A stretch of DNA of 64,000 bases from Bacteroidota bacterium (GCA_018222965.1 JAAEZH010000008.1:62001-126000), one strand, 5' to 3'. Shown: positions 7,893-17,136, counted from the stretch's first letter. Translations and numbers: made by a program. The notes: generated by a model not told the origin, from the letters alone.

Positions 7893-10800
7893 ATGAAAGA
7901 AGTTCCCAGCTTCATAGAAGACCATATCTCCCAGATACCAGCACTCCAACTGCTGATCAACATGGGATGGCAATACCTCACTCCTGATAAGGCATTAGAT
8001 GTCCGCGGGGGTCGAACTTCCAATGTACTTTTTGAAGGCATATTGAAAAAACAACTCCGTGAAATCAACTCTATCAACTATCGTGGACGAGAGTATCCAT
8101 TTTCGGAAGAAAACATCAATGACGCGATCCTGGCTATTCGAAATTTGCCGATTAATGAAGGTTTCATCAATGCCAACCAGCAATTCTATGATCTGATCAC
8201 ATTAGGCAGAAGTTTCGAACAACGCATTGAAGGAGATAAAAAAAGCTATTCATTTAAGTACATCGACTGGGAAGAGCCTAAAAACAATGTCTTTCATGTC
8301 ACCGAAGAATTCAGCGTATTACGTTCGGCCAGACATGATCATTACCGACCTGATATTGTGCTCTTCGTAAACGGCATTGCTTTTGTCATCATCGAATGTA
8401 AAAGCCCAAAGATTAAAAACCCGATTGAGAAGGCCATCAAACAAAACCTCCGTAATCAGCGTGAAGATGGAATTCGATCTTTATATCAGTACTCGAGCAT
8501 GATTATGGCACTAGCAACCAATGATGCTCAATACGCAACTACCGGCACTCCAATGGAATTCTGGAGTTTTTGGCGAGAAATGCATAAGGACGAGGAGATT
8601 GAAAAACAATATGAAACGGAATTACATCGCCTAAAGCACAAGCCACTGGATAACACAGAGCGGAACCGCTTATTCCGAGAACGCTTTCGATCTGTCCTAC
8701 AATACTTTGACAATCTTGACGCAGGAGAGAAGGTCGTAACGATGCAAGATCGAACACTCTTCAGCCTATGCCAGCCAGAGCGGCTACTCGACATGGTCTA
8801 TAACTTCACGGTATACGATGATGGGGAAAAGAAAGTGGCTCGTTACCAGCAATATTTCGCAGTAGGGACCACCTTAAACCGGGTCAGTACGATTCAATCA
8901 AACGGATCTCGAAGAGGCGGGGTAATTTGGCATACGCAAGGAAGTGGCAAATCGCTTACTATGGTGATGCTCGCACAAATGATTGCCAAACATCCAAGCA
9001 TTCCTAACCCACAAATCGTCTTAGTTACCGACCGGATTGATCTTGACGACCAGATCACTGACACCTTTAAAAAGTGCAACTTACCCGTTCGTCAGGCACT
9101 TACAGGAGCGTCTCTTGAAATCAAGAAAAAACTGCAAGGAGAGAAACTAACCCCTCCAGAACTGGAAAAACTGGATCGAGATCGAAGTTTACTCGGTTTG
9201 CTTTCAGGCAAAGAAGATCACGTCATCACAACGATCATCAACAAGTTTGAAGCTGCTGTGAAAGGGTCGCCTGTTCCATTTGAATCGCCAAACATATTTG
9301 TACTTATTGACGAAGGGCACAGGAGTCAATATGGTTCCTTTAATGTCCGAATGAGACAGATTTTCCCGAATGCCTGTTTCATTGCTTTCACCGGCACGCC
9401 TCTGATGAAGAAGGAGAAAAGCACAGCTCAAAAGTTTGGAGGAATCATAAGCGAGGCAACCTATACCATTCGGCAGGCAGTAAAAGACGGCGCTGTAGTC
9501 CCACTCTTGTATGAAGGCCGCCACAACCTTTTTGATGTAAATGAGAAGCCACTAAATACGTTCTTCGACAAGGTGTCAGAGCCATTATCAGATGTTGGCA
9601 AAGCTTCACTAAAAAAGAAATTCAGCACCAAAAATGCGATCAATCAGGCTGACCAAGTAGTCTACGAAAGAGCGATGGACATTTCGGAACACTTTGTAGA
9701 CAACTTCCAGGGCACCGGCCTAAAAGGACAACTCGTTGCTCCTAATCGAATTACAGCCATTAAGTACAAGTACTATCTGGACGAGATTGGGAAAGTGAAG
9801 TCAGAACTGATCATGTCTCCCCCGGATCAAAGGGAGTCCGGAGATGATGCTTATTCTAAGATTCAGGATAGTGTCCTAGACTTTTGGAAATCAATGATGG
9901 ATAAATACGGCACTCCAAAGAAGTACCTGGACAGTATTGTCAATGCTTTCAAGAAAAAGGATTACCCAGAGATTCTGATCGTCGTAGATAAGCTGCTTAC
10001 TGGCTTTGATGCTCCTCGGAATACGGTAATGTACCTCACTCGCTCTTTACAAGAACATACCTTGTTGCAGGCCATCGCCCGTGTTAATCGCCTTTATCCG
10101 GGTAAAGAATACGGACTTATCATTGACTACTTCGGCAACCTCGAACACCTTGACACAGCCTTAGAGGTATATGCAAATGATGGCGATTATGAAGAAGAAG
10201 ATCTGGAAGGTACTGTTACTAAGTTAGCCGAAGAAGTAGAAAAGCTACCTCAGGCGCATTCAGAGCTATGGGATATTTTTAAGGAGGTTCAGAATAAATA
10301 TGATGAACCGGCATACGAGGAATTGCTAAGTGATGAGGAAATCCGGCACCGATTCTACGAAAAGGTATCTGCATACGCCCGAATGCTCAAACTTGCTTTA
10401 GCGAGCCTAGATTTCACCAATAACACGCCTCAAGACCAGATCGACAAATACAAAAAGGATGCTAAGTTCTTCCTGGCATTGAGAGCATCTGTAAAACGCA
10501 GGTATTTCGACTCCACCGACTTCAGGGAATTCGAAGCGCAAGTGAAAAAGCTAATTGATAAGCACATCACCACAGAAGGCGAAGTATTGCAAATAACGGA
10601 TATGGTCGACATCTTCGATGAAGAAGCCAGAGAAGCAGAAGTCGAAAAACTCACCAGTAAGGCAGCCAAGGCAGATCACATCGCCAGCAGAACCATCAAG
10701 GCTATTAACGTTAAGATGGAAGAAGATCCAGTCTTCTACAAAAAGCTGGCTGATTTGATAAAAGAGACCATTGCCGATTACCATGCTGAACGAATCTCCG

Positions 10801-11201
10801 AAGCTGAATACCTGAAAAGAGTCAAAGAACAAGAAACTACCTTCTTCAAAGGAAAACAAAATGATATTCCGCCAATAGTTGCCGGGAATCCGATTGCCAT
10901 TGCCTATTACAATTGGGTTACAAAAGAACTCTCTGCCCTTTCTGAGGGGTCAGAACAACAGAAAGGTCAGGCTGCTGAATTAGCAGACCGAATGGATGCT
11001 TCGTTCAAAGAACTAGTATATGAAAACGGGATCCTTTTGGTCGACTGGCAAAACAACCCAGACATTGAAGGAAAGCTGCGAATAGCATTGGATGATGTCG
11101 TCTTTGACTTCCAATCCCAAAAGGGTCTGCAATTTGAATTAGAAGAAATTGACGATCTGATCGATGAAGTTTTGAAAGTTGCAAAAGTGCGGTATGAATA
11201 A
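7893..11201 (+). CDS. hsdR: Type I restriction endonuclease subunit HsdR
   Basis: This is the motor and nuclease subunit of the type I R-M system: it translocates DNA with ATP and cuts unmodified DNA. The 1102-residue length is normal. The N-terminal nuclease domain shows RPDIVLF (about residue 152) and IIECKSP (about 166), matching the PD-(D/E)xK active site. The SF2 helicase motifs follow in order: HTQGSGKS (about 347), LIDEGH (about 471), FTGTP (about 499), DKLLTGFDAP (about 699) and QAIARVNR (about 726). The C-terminal part is helical and charged, as expected for the HsdM-binding region. All catalytic motifs look intact. It starts 258 bases after the accessory block and overlaps the next gene by 8 bases. 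Confidence 0.97.
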   Translation: MKEVPSFIEDHISQIPALQLLINMGWQYLTPDKALDVRGGRTSNVLFEGILKKQLREINSINYRGREYPFSEENINDAILAIRNLPINEGFINANQQFYDLITLGRSFEQRIEGDKKSYSFKYIDWEEPKNNVFHVTEEFSVLRSARHDHYRPDIVLFVNGIAFVIIECKSPKIKNPIEKAIKQNLRNQREDGIRSLYQYSSMIMALATNDAQYATTGTPMEFWSFWREMHKDEEIEKQYETELHRLKHKPLDNTERNRLFRERFRSVLQYFDNLDAGEKVVTMQDRTLFSLCQPERLLDMVYNFTVYDDGEKKVARYQQYFAVGTTLNRVSTIQSNGSRRGGVIWHTQGSGKSLTMVMLAQMIAKHPSIPNPQIVLVTDRIDLDDQITDTFKKCNLPVRQALTGASLEIKKKLQGEKLTPPELEKLDRDRSLLGLLSGKEDHVITTIINKFEAAVKGSPVPFESPNIFVLIDEGHRSQYGSFNVRMRQIFPNACFIAFTGTPLMKKEKSTAQKFGGIISEATYTIRQAVKDGAVVPLLYEGRHNLFDVNEKPLNTFFDKVSEPLSDVGKASLKKKFSTKNAINQADQVVYERAMDISEHFVDNFQGTGLKGQLVAPNRITAIKYKYYLDEIGKVKSELIMSPPDQRESGDDAYSKIQDSVLDFWKSMMDKYGTPKKYLDSIVNAFKKKDYPEILIVVDKLLTGFDAPRNTVMYLTRSLQEHTLLQAIARVNRLYPGKEYGLIIDYFGNLEHLDTALEVYANDGDYEEEDLEGTVTKLAEEVEKLPQAHSELWDIFKEVQNKYDEPAYEELLSDEEIRHRFYEKVSAYARMLKLALASLDFTNNTPQDQIDKYKKDAKFFLALRASVKRRYFDSTDFREFEAQVKKLIDKHITTEGEVLQITDMVDIFDEEAREAEVEKLTSKAAKADHIASRTIKAINVKMEEDPVFYKKLADLIKETIADYHAERISEAEYLKRVKEQETTFFKGKQNDIPPIVAGNPIAIAYYNWVTKELSALSEGSEQQKGQAAELADRMDASFKELVYENGILLVDWQNNPDIEGKLRIALDDVVFDFQSQKGLQFELEEIDDLIDEVLKVAKVRYE

Positions 11202-11916
11202 GATGATGAACAACAAACATTCGATCACGTTCGGGTCCAAGCAGATAGAGTTCCATCTTAAAAGGGCGGACAGAAAAACCATGAGCGTCCAGGTTCATCC
11301 TGACAAATCTGTACATGTGATTGCCCCAATTGATGCTTCGTTGACTCGCATTCAGGAGAAGGTAAAATCAAAGGCTGCATGGGTACTAGCACAACTAGTA
11401 TTTTTCGATTCTTTCCATCCGCTTACTCCCCTTCGCCAATATGTATCTGGTGAAACACACCTGTACCTCGGACGGCAATATCGATTAAAAGTGATTGAAG
11501 ATCCTACTGAAGCAGTGAAGCTTTTAGGAAAGTACTTAACTGTATCAAGTGGAAACCTATCATCTGATGAGACTATCCGTAAGCTATTGGAGAATTGGTA
11601 TCGGGAAAAAGCAATGATTCATTTTGAAGAAGTTCTTGCCAAGGTATTGCCGCGATTCTCTAAATATGACCTTCCATCATTTAATATTGTCATTCGTAAG
11701 ATGGAAAAACGCTGGGGTAGTTGTGCACCCTCTGGCCGAATCACCCTAAACCTAGAGCTGATAAAGGCTCCGAAAGGCAGTATCGAATATGTGATCGTTC
11801 ATGAGCTTTGCCATCTACTACACCCTAACCACACACGGAAGTTTTTTGATCTGCAGGGGTCGATGATGCTGGACTGGAAGAGGTGGAAGGAACGGTTGGA
11901 GCAAATGTTAGCTTAG
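11194..11916 (+). CDS. YgjP/SprT-like metal-dependent hydrolase (DUF45, M48-like) linked to hsdR
   Basis: This is a predicted zinc metalloprotease of the YgjP (DUF45) family. The zinc motif HELCH is followed by HPNHTRKFF, giving the HExxH and downstream His ligands; a KRWGSC motif upstream is also typical. The length (240 residues) fits the family. The ATG at 11194 overlaps the end of hsdR by 8 bases; a TTG 15 bases further upstream is less likely. Genes of this family commonly sit directly after hsdR, so it is probably a standing partner of type I systems, perhaps for turnover of the restriction subunit (inference). Family assignment is firm; the role is not. Confidence 0.88.
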   Translation: MNKMMNNKHSITFGSKQIEFHLKRADRKTMSVQVHPDKSVHVIAPIDASLTRIQEKVKSKAAWVLAQLVFFDSFHPLTPLRQYVSGETHLYLGRQYRLKVIEDPTEAVKLLGKYLTVSSGNLSSDETIRKLLENWYREKAMIHFEEVLAKVLPRFSKYDLPSFNIVIRKMEKRWGSCAPSGRITLNLELIKAPKGSIEYVIVHELCHLLHPNHTRKFFDLQGSMMLDWKRWKERLEQMLA

Positions 11917-11952
11917 CAGAATGCAAAAAAGTAAATCAGAATTGAAGATACG

Positions 11953-12594
11953 ATGAGTTTAGCTGAACAATATGCCAAAGAGCATGAGCCAGATTTCTTA
12001 AAAAAACTACAAGAGGAAGATCCTCAGCTTTTTGATGGTATAACCATTTATGACTTACTTATCTTAGAAAATTTTATAACCAAAAGCGAATCACTAAATT
12101 TATTTTTGAGGCATAATCATATGGACGAATCTTACGATGAGGATTATATGAAAGCACTTTTTGAAGTTAGTGACAAACTACCTAGGTTTCAACAAAATGA
12201 CCTACTTTTTCGTGGTTCTCAAATCCCCTCACAAATAATTGAAACCCTTAAGGGAAATGGGATATATAAGGACAATGGTTTTTTGTCTACAGCAGTAGAA
12301 GATTTCAAGGCGAAGCGATTTTGCTATATGACAGATAACAATCCGTTTAGAAAAAGAGGGGAATGGCCCGAGGTCTTTTTCATCATCAATGGCTCCTGCT
12401 CAGGTATAGAACTATCAAAATACAGCGACTTTGGAGTAATTGATGGATACGAAATATTTTTCCTCCCGAATACTCAATTCAAGATTTCTAGTATCGAGGA
12501 TAAGATTGATGTAAGAACAAACATGGTCAGGGGAAAAGAGCAAGGAACTATAGAATGTCCGTATATTGAGATAACCATGGAAGAGATTTGTTAA
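11953..12594 (+). CDS. ADP-ribosyltransferase-like protein (R-S-E type)
   Basis: The 213-residue protein shows the three landmarks of the R-S-E class of mono-ADP-ribosyltransferases in order: an Arg in LLFRGSQ (R87), the S-T pair in GFLSTA (112-114), and a catalytic-position Glu in GYEIFFLPNTQFKI (E167). The strand with LPNTQFKI matches the usual end of the ART exoenzyme fold. The residue two before E167 is Gly rather than Glu or Gln of the common ExE motif, so activity may be altered or absent. It follows the YgjP-like gene by 36 bases on the same strand and may be part of the R-M transcript. A host-shutdown or anti-phage effector role is inference. No signal peptide is seen, so it should act in the cytoplasm. 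Confidence 0.6.
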   Translation: MSLAEQYAKEHEPDFLKKLQEEDPQLFDGITIYDLLILENFITKSESLNLFLRHNHMDESYDEDYMKALFEVSDKLPRFQQNDLLFRGSQIPSQIIETLKGNGIYKDNGFLSTAVEDFKAKRFCYMTDNNPFRKRGEWPEVFFIINGSCSGIELSKYSDFGVIDGYEIFFLPNTQFKISSIEDKIDVRTNMVRGKEQGTIECPYIEITMEEIC

Positions 12595-12629
12595 ATCTCA
12601 TGCAATCACAACCCTAATAAAACAGAATC

Positions 12630-12899
12630 ATGAGCACTAATCTCATTTTGCTACTGTCACTTGCTATTGCAGCGGTTATTTTTTATTTACTAACGTCCAC
12701 TTTGAAAAGGACTACTCCTATGGTGGTAATAATGTACTTATCATTGATTGCAATGATCGTAATTATTGCTCTTGCGGTAACTCAAACAATTCCTTTTACA
12801 TCAATTTACCATCCTATCACCTCAAGCTTTTTCGCCTTTACTGCAGCATGTGCATTTTATGTAAAGTACCCATCAATTAAAGACAGATTCAATGGATGA
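12630..12899 (+). CDS. Small membrane protein, three predicted transmembrane segments
   Basis: This 89-residue protein is largely hydrophobic, with segments at about residues 4-24, 30-50 and 63-78. No family is recognised. It starts 35 bases after the ART-like gene on the same strand and may be cotranscribed with it; a link between a soluble effector and a membrane partner is only a guess. The 240 bases that follow (12900-13139) hold no gene or clear structure. Confidence 0.6.
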   Translation: MSTNLILLLSLAIAAVIFYLLTSTLKRTTPMVVIMYLSLIAMIVIIALAVTQTIPFTSIYHPITSSFFAFTAACAFYVKYPSIKDRFNG

Positions 12900-13139
12900 A
12901 GTAAGAAAAGGAAAACTTAACCTAAGTTAGGAATCAGGTTGATTTTTTCTTTGGAGTGAATACATCTTCCCCATCTAACCCAGTTTGCTAACCATAAACT
13001 GAACAACTTTGAAGTAGTTTAAACGAAGGTGTACCAACTTACATAGAAGAAAACATGTTCTCCAGTAGCCTTATGACAACCAATATCCTCACTCCCACTT
13101 AATGAAGGAAATTAATTCGTGACTGGAAAGTACTACTTA

Positions 13140-13751
13140 TCATCTACCCACTCCCAGTCTTCGTCTTAATTCATAATCATCCAGATTTGCCAATTCCTGG
13201 ATTCCCAATTCCTGTTCCTCCCAAGCTTTATCCCTCCGATAATGCCAATACAAGTTGTAGTACCCATACTTTAAAGAAATGGATATTTCCTGGCAATCAT
13301 CTACGATTCGGTGAGTTATTGATTTGACGAAAAAGTCGCGAAAACCCAAATAAGCATGGAAGAAGGGAACCTCAAACTGTTCCCCTACCCTAGGTAAGAC
13401 GGGTAAGTTATCCAGTTCAAAAACCATGGATTTTTGAAGGCTATGAACATAGATGATGTACTTCACGTTTTTTATGGAAAAAGATGGAAGTTCTTCTCCT
13501 TCAGGAAAGACCAGATCATCATAAATCTGCTTGATCTGTTTGCGCACCTTTTCATAAGAAAGACTTAACTTTTCTGACAGTTCTTTCATTGAAGGAATGG
13601 GTTCGTCATCATCTTCGTAATAGTCCTTCTCTAGTAGTAACACGAGCAATCTATCATAGGGCTTTCCTTGGCCTACAAGGCCTTTTGCCAGTTGACGCAT
13701 GGCTCCGATGTCAAGCAGTATTTCGCGGGAGGATAGGGTGTTTGGATTCAT
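13140..13751 (-). CDS. Unrecognised protein with helix-turn-helix-like segment
   Basis: This is a 203-residue soluble protein on the minus strand. A likely HTH lies at about residues 53-75 (PSMKELSEKLSLSYEKVRKQ), so it may bind DNA and regulate nearby genes. The rest, from about residue 90, is predicted beta-rich with many aromatic residues (for example KYGYYNLYWHYRR) and matches no family I know. It stands alone between a plus-strand membrane-protein gene and a plus-strand DUF3800 gene. A role as regulator of the island is possible but unsupported. Confidence 0.6.
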   Translation of the reverse strand: MNPNTLSSREILLDIGAMRQLAKGLVGQGKPYDRLLVLLLEKDYYEDDDEPIPSMKELSEKLSLSYEKVRKQIKQIYDDLVFPEGEELPSFSIKNVKYIIYVHSLQKSMVFELDNLPVLPRVGEQFEVPFFHAYLGFRDFFVKSITHRIVDDCQEISISLKYGYYNLYWHYRRDKAWEEQELGIQELANLDDYELRRRLGVGR

Positions 13752-14063
13752 AGAAACAGCTGATGACTAAATTTTAATGAAAGAATTTAAAGTAGAATCA
13801 GAAAAGAGACCTTATCTTAGTTCCTTACCCTTTGATTAATGATAATAAATATATTGTCATGAAACTTGAAGGGCAAGAGATGAAAATTAAGAGCTTAACG
13901 TTATCCTTAACTGAACATTCTTTGAAAAACCTTGGAACTGTAAGTTTGTCGATACAACCACTGTGGGTCTCAAACACATAATCAGTATCTTAAGCTTTAA
14001 TTACTAGCTACCTACTTTTTCAATATGTGGTTTATCCCCAAAATATTTAGATTAGAAACAACC
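13752..14063. other. Intergenic gap, AT-rich, no feature recognised
   Basis: These 312 bases lie between two divergent genes and should hold both promoters. I see no RNA gene, repeat or strong hairpin. The DNA is visibly AT-rich. Confidence 0.4.
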
Positions 14064-15167
14064 ATGCCAATATACTGTGATGAATCCGGCTACACAGGTG
14101 TAAACCTCCTTGACGACGATCAACTATATTTTGTCTATAGCTCTGTCAACATAACAGAAAAAAAGGCAAAAAAAATCATAACCACACTTAGGCAAAAGTG
14201 TAACATCCAAGGCAACAACGAAATAAAAACAAAAAACTTATTAAGGAAACAAAAAAACAAAAATGAAATATTAAATATTTTTAGGAAATACTCACCAAGA
14301 GTAAAAATGGTGGTACACGAGAAAAAATTTGTTTTAGCGTGTAAGATTTTTGAATACTATTTCGAGCCTATTATTAGCAAGCAAAGTGCCACTTTTTATA
14401 AAATTGGATTCCACAACTATGTATCACACTTGCTCTATAAATTTTTCCTTGATGGACAGGAAGCAGTGGTTAATTTTTTTCAAGAATTTCAGGACGTTTT
14501 AAGGAACAAGACTGAGCCTTCGAAGGAAATGACAGTGGACCAAAATGTAGATAATAGACTTCGGCAAATTGTTGAAATTATTCACAAACACCAAGAAACA
14601 TTTATCGATGAAGTTTCAGACGAAAAGGGTGTAATGAATAAATGGGTATTGGAATTATCTGGATCGAGTTTATATAACTTACTTTGCGCATGGGGAGAAA
14701 AACACCCGAAAGGAATCTCAATCATTTGCGACAATTCTTACGCATTAAAGGAAGGCATGACTGGACTTAAAACTTTAAGCAAGATTAGCAGCCCACATCA
14801 ATCATCAACGGACATATTTGGTTACAAAATAGCATTAAACTACAAACTCAAGGAAGATATTAAATTTGGGGATTCAAAAGACTTTTATGGATTACAACTT
14901 GCAGACTTTTTCGCTTCAACTCTTTCCTATGCAATAAAAAACAAGGAAGACAGTGAGGATAATTTTTCACAAAAGATATTATCATACTATTTTCGATATT
15001 CTCTCCCTCAAAGAAATAACTCGTTCTCGATACTTGCCGATCCAAATTATTTCAATGACCCCAACAGCTCGCACGAGTACCTATTATCTAGAATCCACTT
15101 CCATTCAATAAACAACACACCTGTTATAGAGGGGTTAATCCAGGACACAAGACATAAAAAGAGTTAA
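14064..15167 (+). CDS. DUF3800 family protein (long form)
   Basis: This second DUF3800 protein has about 367 residues. It starts with MPIYCDESGYTG, carrying the acidic DE motif of the predicted RNase H-like fold, and ends the domain with LQLADFFASTL. I chose the ATG at 14064 because it places the signature strand at the N-terminus, as in relatives; an in-frame ATG lies 39 bases upstream. It is longer than the copy next to hsdS and not closely similar to it, so the two are not a recent duplication. The gene is AT-rich relative to the flanking core genes, consistent with recent transfer. Function is unknown. Confidence 0.8.
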   Translation: MPIYCDESGYTGVNLLDDDQLYFVYSSVNITEKKAKKIITTLRQKCNIQGNNEIKTKNLLRKQKNKNEILNIFRKYSPRVKMVVHEKKFVLACKIFEYYFEPIISKQSATFYKIGFHNYVSHLLYKFFLDGQEAVVNFFQEFQDVLRNKTEPSKEMTVDQNVDNRLRQIVEIIHKHQETFIDEVSDEKGVMNKWVLELSGSSLYNLLCAWGEKHPKGISIICDNSYALKEGMTGLKTLSKISSPHQSSTDIFGYKIALNYKLKEDIKFGDSKDFYGLQLADFFASTLSYAIKNKEDSEDNFSQKILSYYFRYSLPQRNNSFSILADPNYFNDPNSSHEYLLSRIHFHSINNTPVIEGLIQDTRHKKS

Positions 15168-15198
15168 CATTCGGAGTAACAAATACATAGCAAGTACA

Positions 15199-16362
15199 TC
15201 AACCTATAATTAATCGATAATTAAAAACTATTTCGTGTAAAGTTTGATACTTCAAACGCTCTGTCATACTCGCAAAACTGAATATAAAAGCTTTGTTTTC
15301 TATTTCAGCCTCTTGTAAAAACTTCATCAACAGCTTCAGATTTTTTAATTGAACTGAGTTAAGTTTTTCAACAAAACGTAATAACTCATCTTTATTTATA
15401 TTATCCAAAAAATCAAACAACTTCCCTAACAAACCTACGATCACATCTGATAACTGAACAAGTCTTTCATCCTTCGAATCCACAAATTTATAGTTCTTTA
15501 GAATCACACCGTCAGAATCCAAGTCATACTTATTTAAAAGCGACTTCATGGAATTCTCATTATCAAAAATGTGCTCAGAGTTGAGGAACATATAAATTGG
15601 ACGGGCATATACTTGCATCAAATCACTACTCTTTACGAGTAGATGATTTTCTTCATTCATAACAAATGGGAGGTGAGTATCTTTCTTTACTTTGCTAAAC
15701 ACAACATTTAAATCGTTAGCAAAGGGATAATCCATTGATTCAGCCTTTGTAAACGGTGCAACAATCTGCATCAGTTCATCAATAAAGTCCTTACCCTTGC
15801 CCTCACTTATATTAGGATAATTAAAATCATAAAAAACATCCACAATTTCATCTAAATTATCCTTGGCAATATCATAAAAGGTGCTTTTTAAAAAAAATAA
15901 AAACTCCAGCCCAATTGATTCCAATAGCTCTAACTCACCAACTATGGAGTCTAAAATATCAACTAGGGAATAAAAAAGTAGGTTAATATGGGAATAATGA
16001 ATGAATACATCTTTTCCATCCAGCCAGTTTAAAAAACTCCCTAACCTTTTCGACTTCAAACAGTCTTCAAAACTACCTTTTGCAATATGTTTAAATTTTA
16101 GCTCTTTAGCACTCGATTGTAAGTTAAGGCTATCTATAAAAGTTCCTATCTCATCGGAAGTTGGTTCGGAGGAAGTAAAAACCAATCCTCCCAAAATAAA
16201 TTGGTTCGAAAATAGCTGATTAAAACTTCCCTCTCTAATATGAAGTTTACCAATATTATTCGTTTCATCGTAATAAAAAGTAAAATCTTGATCAAGGTTT
16301 TCAAGGTCATGCATCAAAATATTTTGCTGCCGAATACCCCCTGTTTCAAATTTCATTTTCAT
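15199..16362 (-). CDS. DUF3800-like protein, second gene of a two-gene membrane operon
   Basis: The protein has about 387 residues. It carries FTFYYDETNN near the N-terminus and QLSDVIVGLLGKLF near the C-terminus, the same two acidic signatures as DUF3800 proteins, so an RNase H-like fold is likely. I chose the ATG at 16362, which leaves a 17-base gap after the upstream membrane-protein gene; a longer frame to 16443 would overlap that gene. It is cotranscribed with the membrane protein and converges on the plus-strand DUF3800 gene at 15167. A nucleic-acid sensor or nuclease partnered with a membrane effector is a reasonable but untested idea. Confidence 0.65.
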   Translation of the reverse strand: MKMKFETGGIRQQNILMHDLENLDQDFTFYYDETNNIGKLHIREGSFNQLFSNQFILGGLVFTSSEPTSDEIGTFIDSLNLQSSAKELKFKHIAKGSFEDCLKSKRLGSFLNWLDGKDVFIHYSHINLLFYSLVDILDSIVGELELLESIGLEFLFFLKSTFYDIAKDNLDEIVDVFYDFNYPNISEGKGKDFIDELMQIVAPFTKAESMDYPFANDLNVVFSKVKKDTHLPFVMNEENHLLVKSSDLMQVYARPIYMFLNSEHIFDNENSMKSLLNKYDLDSDGVILKNYKFVDSKDERLVQLSDVIVGLLGKLFDFLDNINKDELLRFVEKLNSVQLKNLKLLMKFLQEAEIENKAFIFSFASMTERLKYQTLHEIVFNYRLIIG

Positions 16363-16379
16363 TTGGTGTAATTTAATTA

Positions 16380-16931
16380 TTACTGCATAGTTGCTAACCA
16401 CATAATTAACGTGACAATCGAAATTAAAATGTATGGAAGGCAAGTTTGAGGTTTAAAGAACGTACTCCACCAATTTTTCTTTAGGAGGTATTTCAAATTG
16501 TAGTTAAATGACCCCATTACATTAACAACTCGAAACTTTTCCATCTTTTTCCCGTTAAGGAACATCTCAATGTCCAATGATCTCCTATAAAAGGATTGCT
16601 GGAAAATCCGCCAATAACCTTCAATAATCCAGAATAGGACAGCACTAACACAGGAAAGGAGCGACAAATCATGAATTTCGTGCGAAGCTAAAGCAGTGGC
16701 CAAAACAGCCAAACTAAACGTGATACTCCATGCCTTGATAGTAATAGCCTTCTTATCGTACTCCTCAATTGTACTTTGAAGAAAATAGTATTCCTCCTTC
16801 AATAAGTCAATAACCTTTTCGCCTGAGATGGATATTTCATTGAAATCGATCTTTACCGGTTTTTCATCTAAATAATTACTCGGGCGATATTTTTTACCCC
16901 CCCCTTCTTCGCTATTTACTTTCTCTTCCAT
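16380..16931 (-). CDS. Three-segment membrane protein, possible membrane effector
   Basis: This 183-residue protein has a charged N-terminal region, a helix with EYYFLQSTIEEYDKKAITIK, two close transmembrane segments (about 67-83 and 88-106), a soluble stretch, and a third segment at the end (about 164-181). The layout of a cytoplasmic helix, a two-helix hairpin and a cytoplasmic domain resembles SLATT-type and other small membrane effectors of defence systems, but I cannot assign it to one. It is first in an operon with the DUF3800-like gene. A G8 run sits at codons 10-12, so a slip would knock the gene out near its start. Confidence 0.6.
   Translation of the reverse strand: MEEKVNSEEGGGKKYRPSNYLDEKPVKIDFNEISISGEKVIDLLKEEYYFLQSTIEEYDKKAITIKAWSITFSLAVLATALASHEIHDLSLLSCVSAVLFWIIEGYWRIFQQSFYRRSLDIEMFLNGKKMEKFRVVNVMGSFNYNLKYLLKKNWWSTFFKPQTCLPYILISIVTLIMWLATMQ
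16897..16904 (-). repeat. G8 homopolymer at the start of the membrane-protein gene
   Basis: Eight G on the coding (minus) strand encode Gly-Gly-Gly at residues 10-12. The position just after the start codon is typical of phase-variable contingency tracts. Confidence 0.55.
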
Positions 16932-17136
16932 AAATGTAATACGATTTGAATATGGCTAAAATTGAACATATTTAAGACCGAAAGCTTAGACATGGACCTC
17001 ACAAAGTAAAAGTACAACCTTTTGAAAGAAAATCTAGTTTGAACCCATAGTAAACAATACAGTCTCAAACTTGTCACCCATATGTTTTAAAAACCTACAA
17101 ATCAAACACATACACTTCCTGTATTGGCAAGTAAAA

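Noticed and set aside
11179-11193. TTG start for the YgjP-like protein
   Set aside because: The ATG at 11194 gives the usual protein length and a normal overlap with hsdR.
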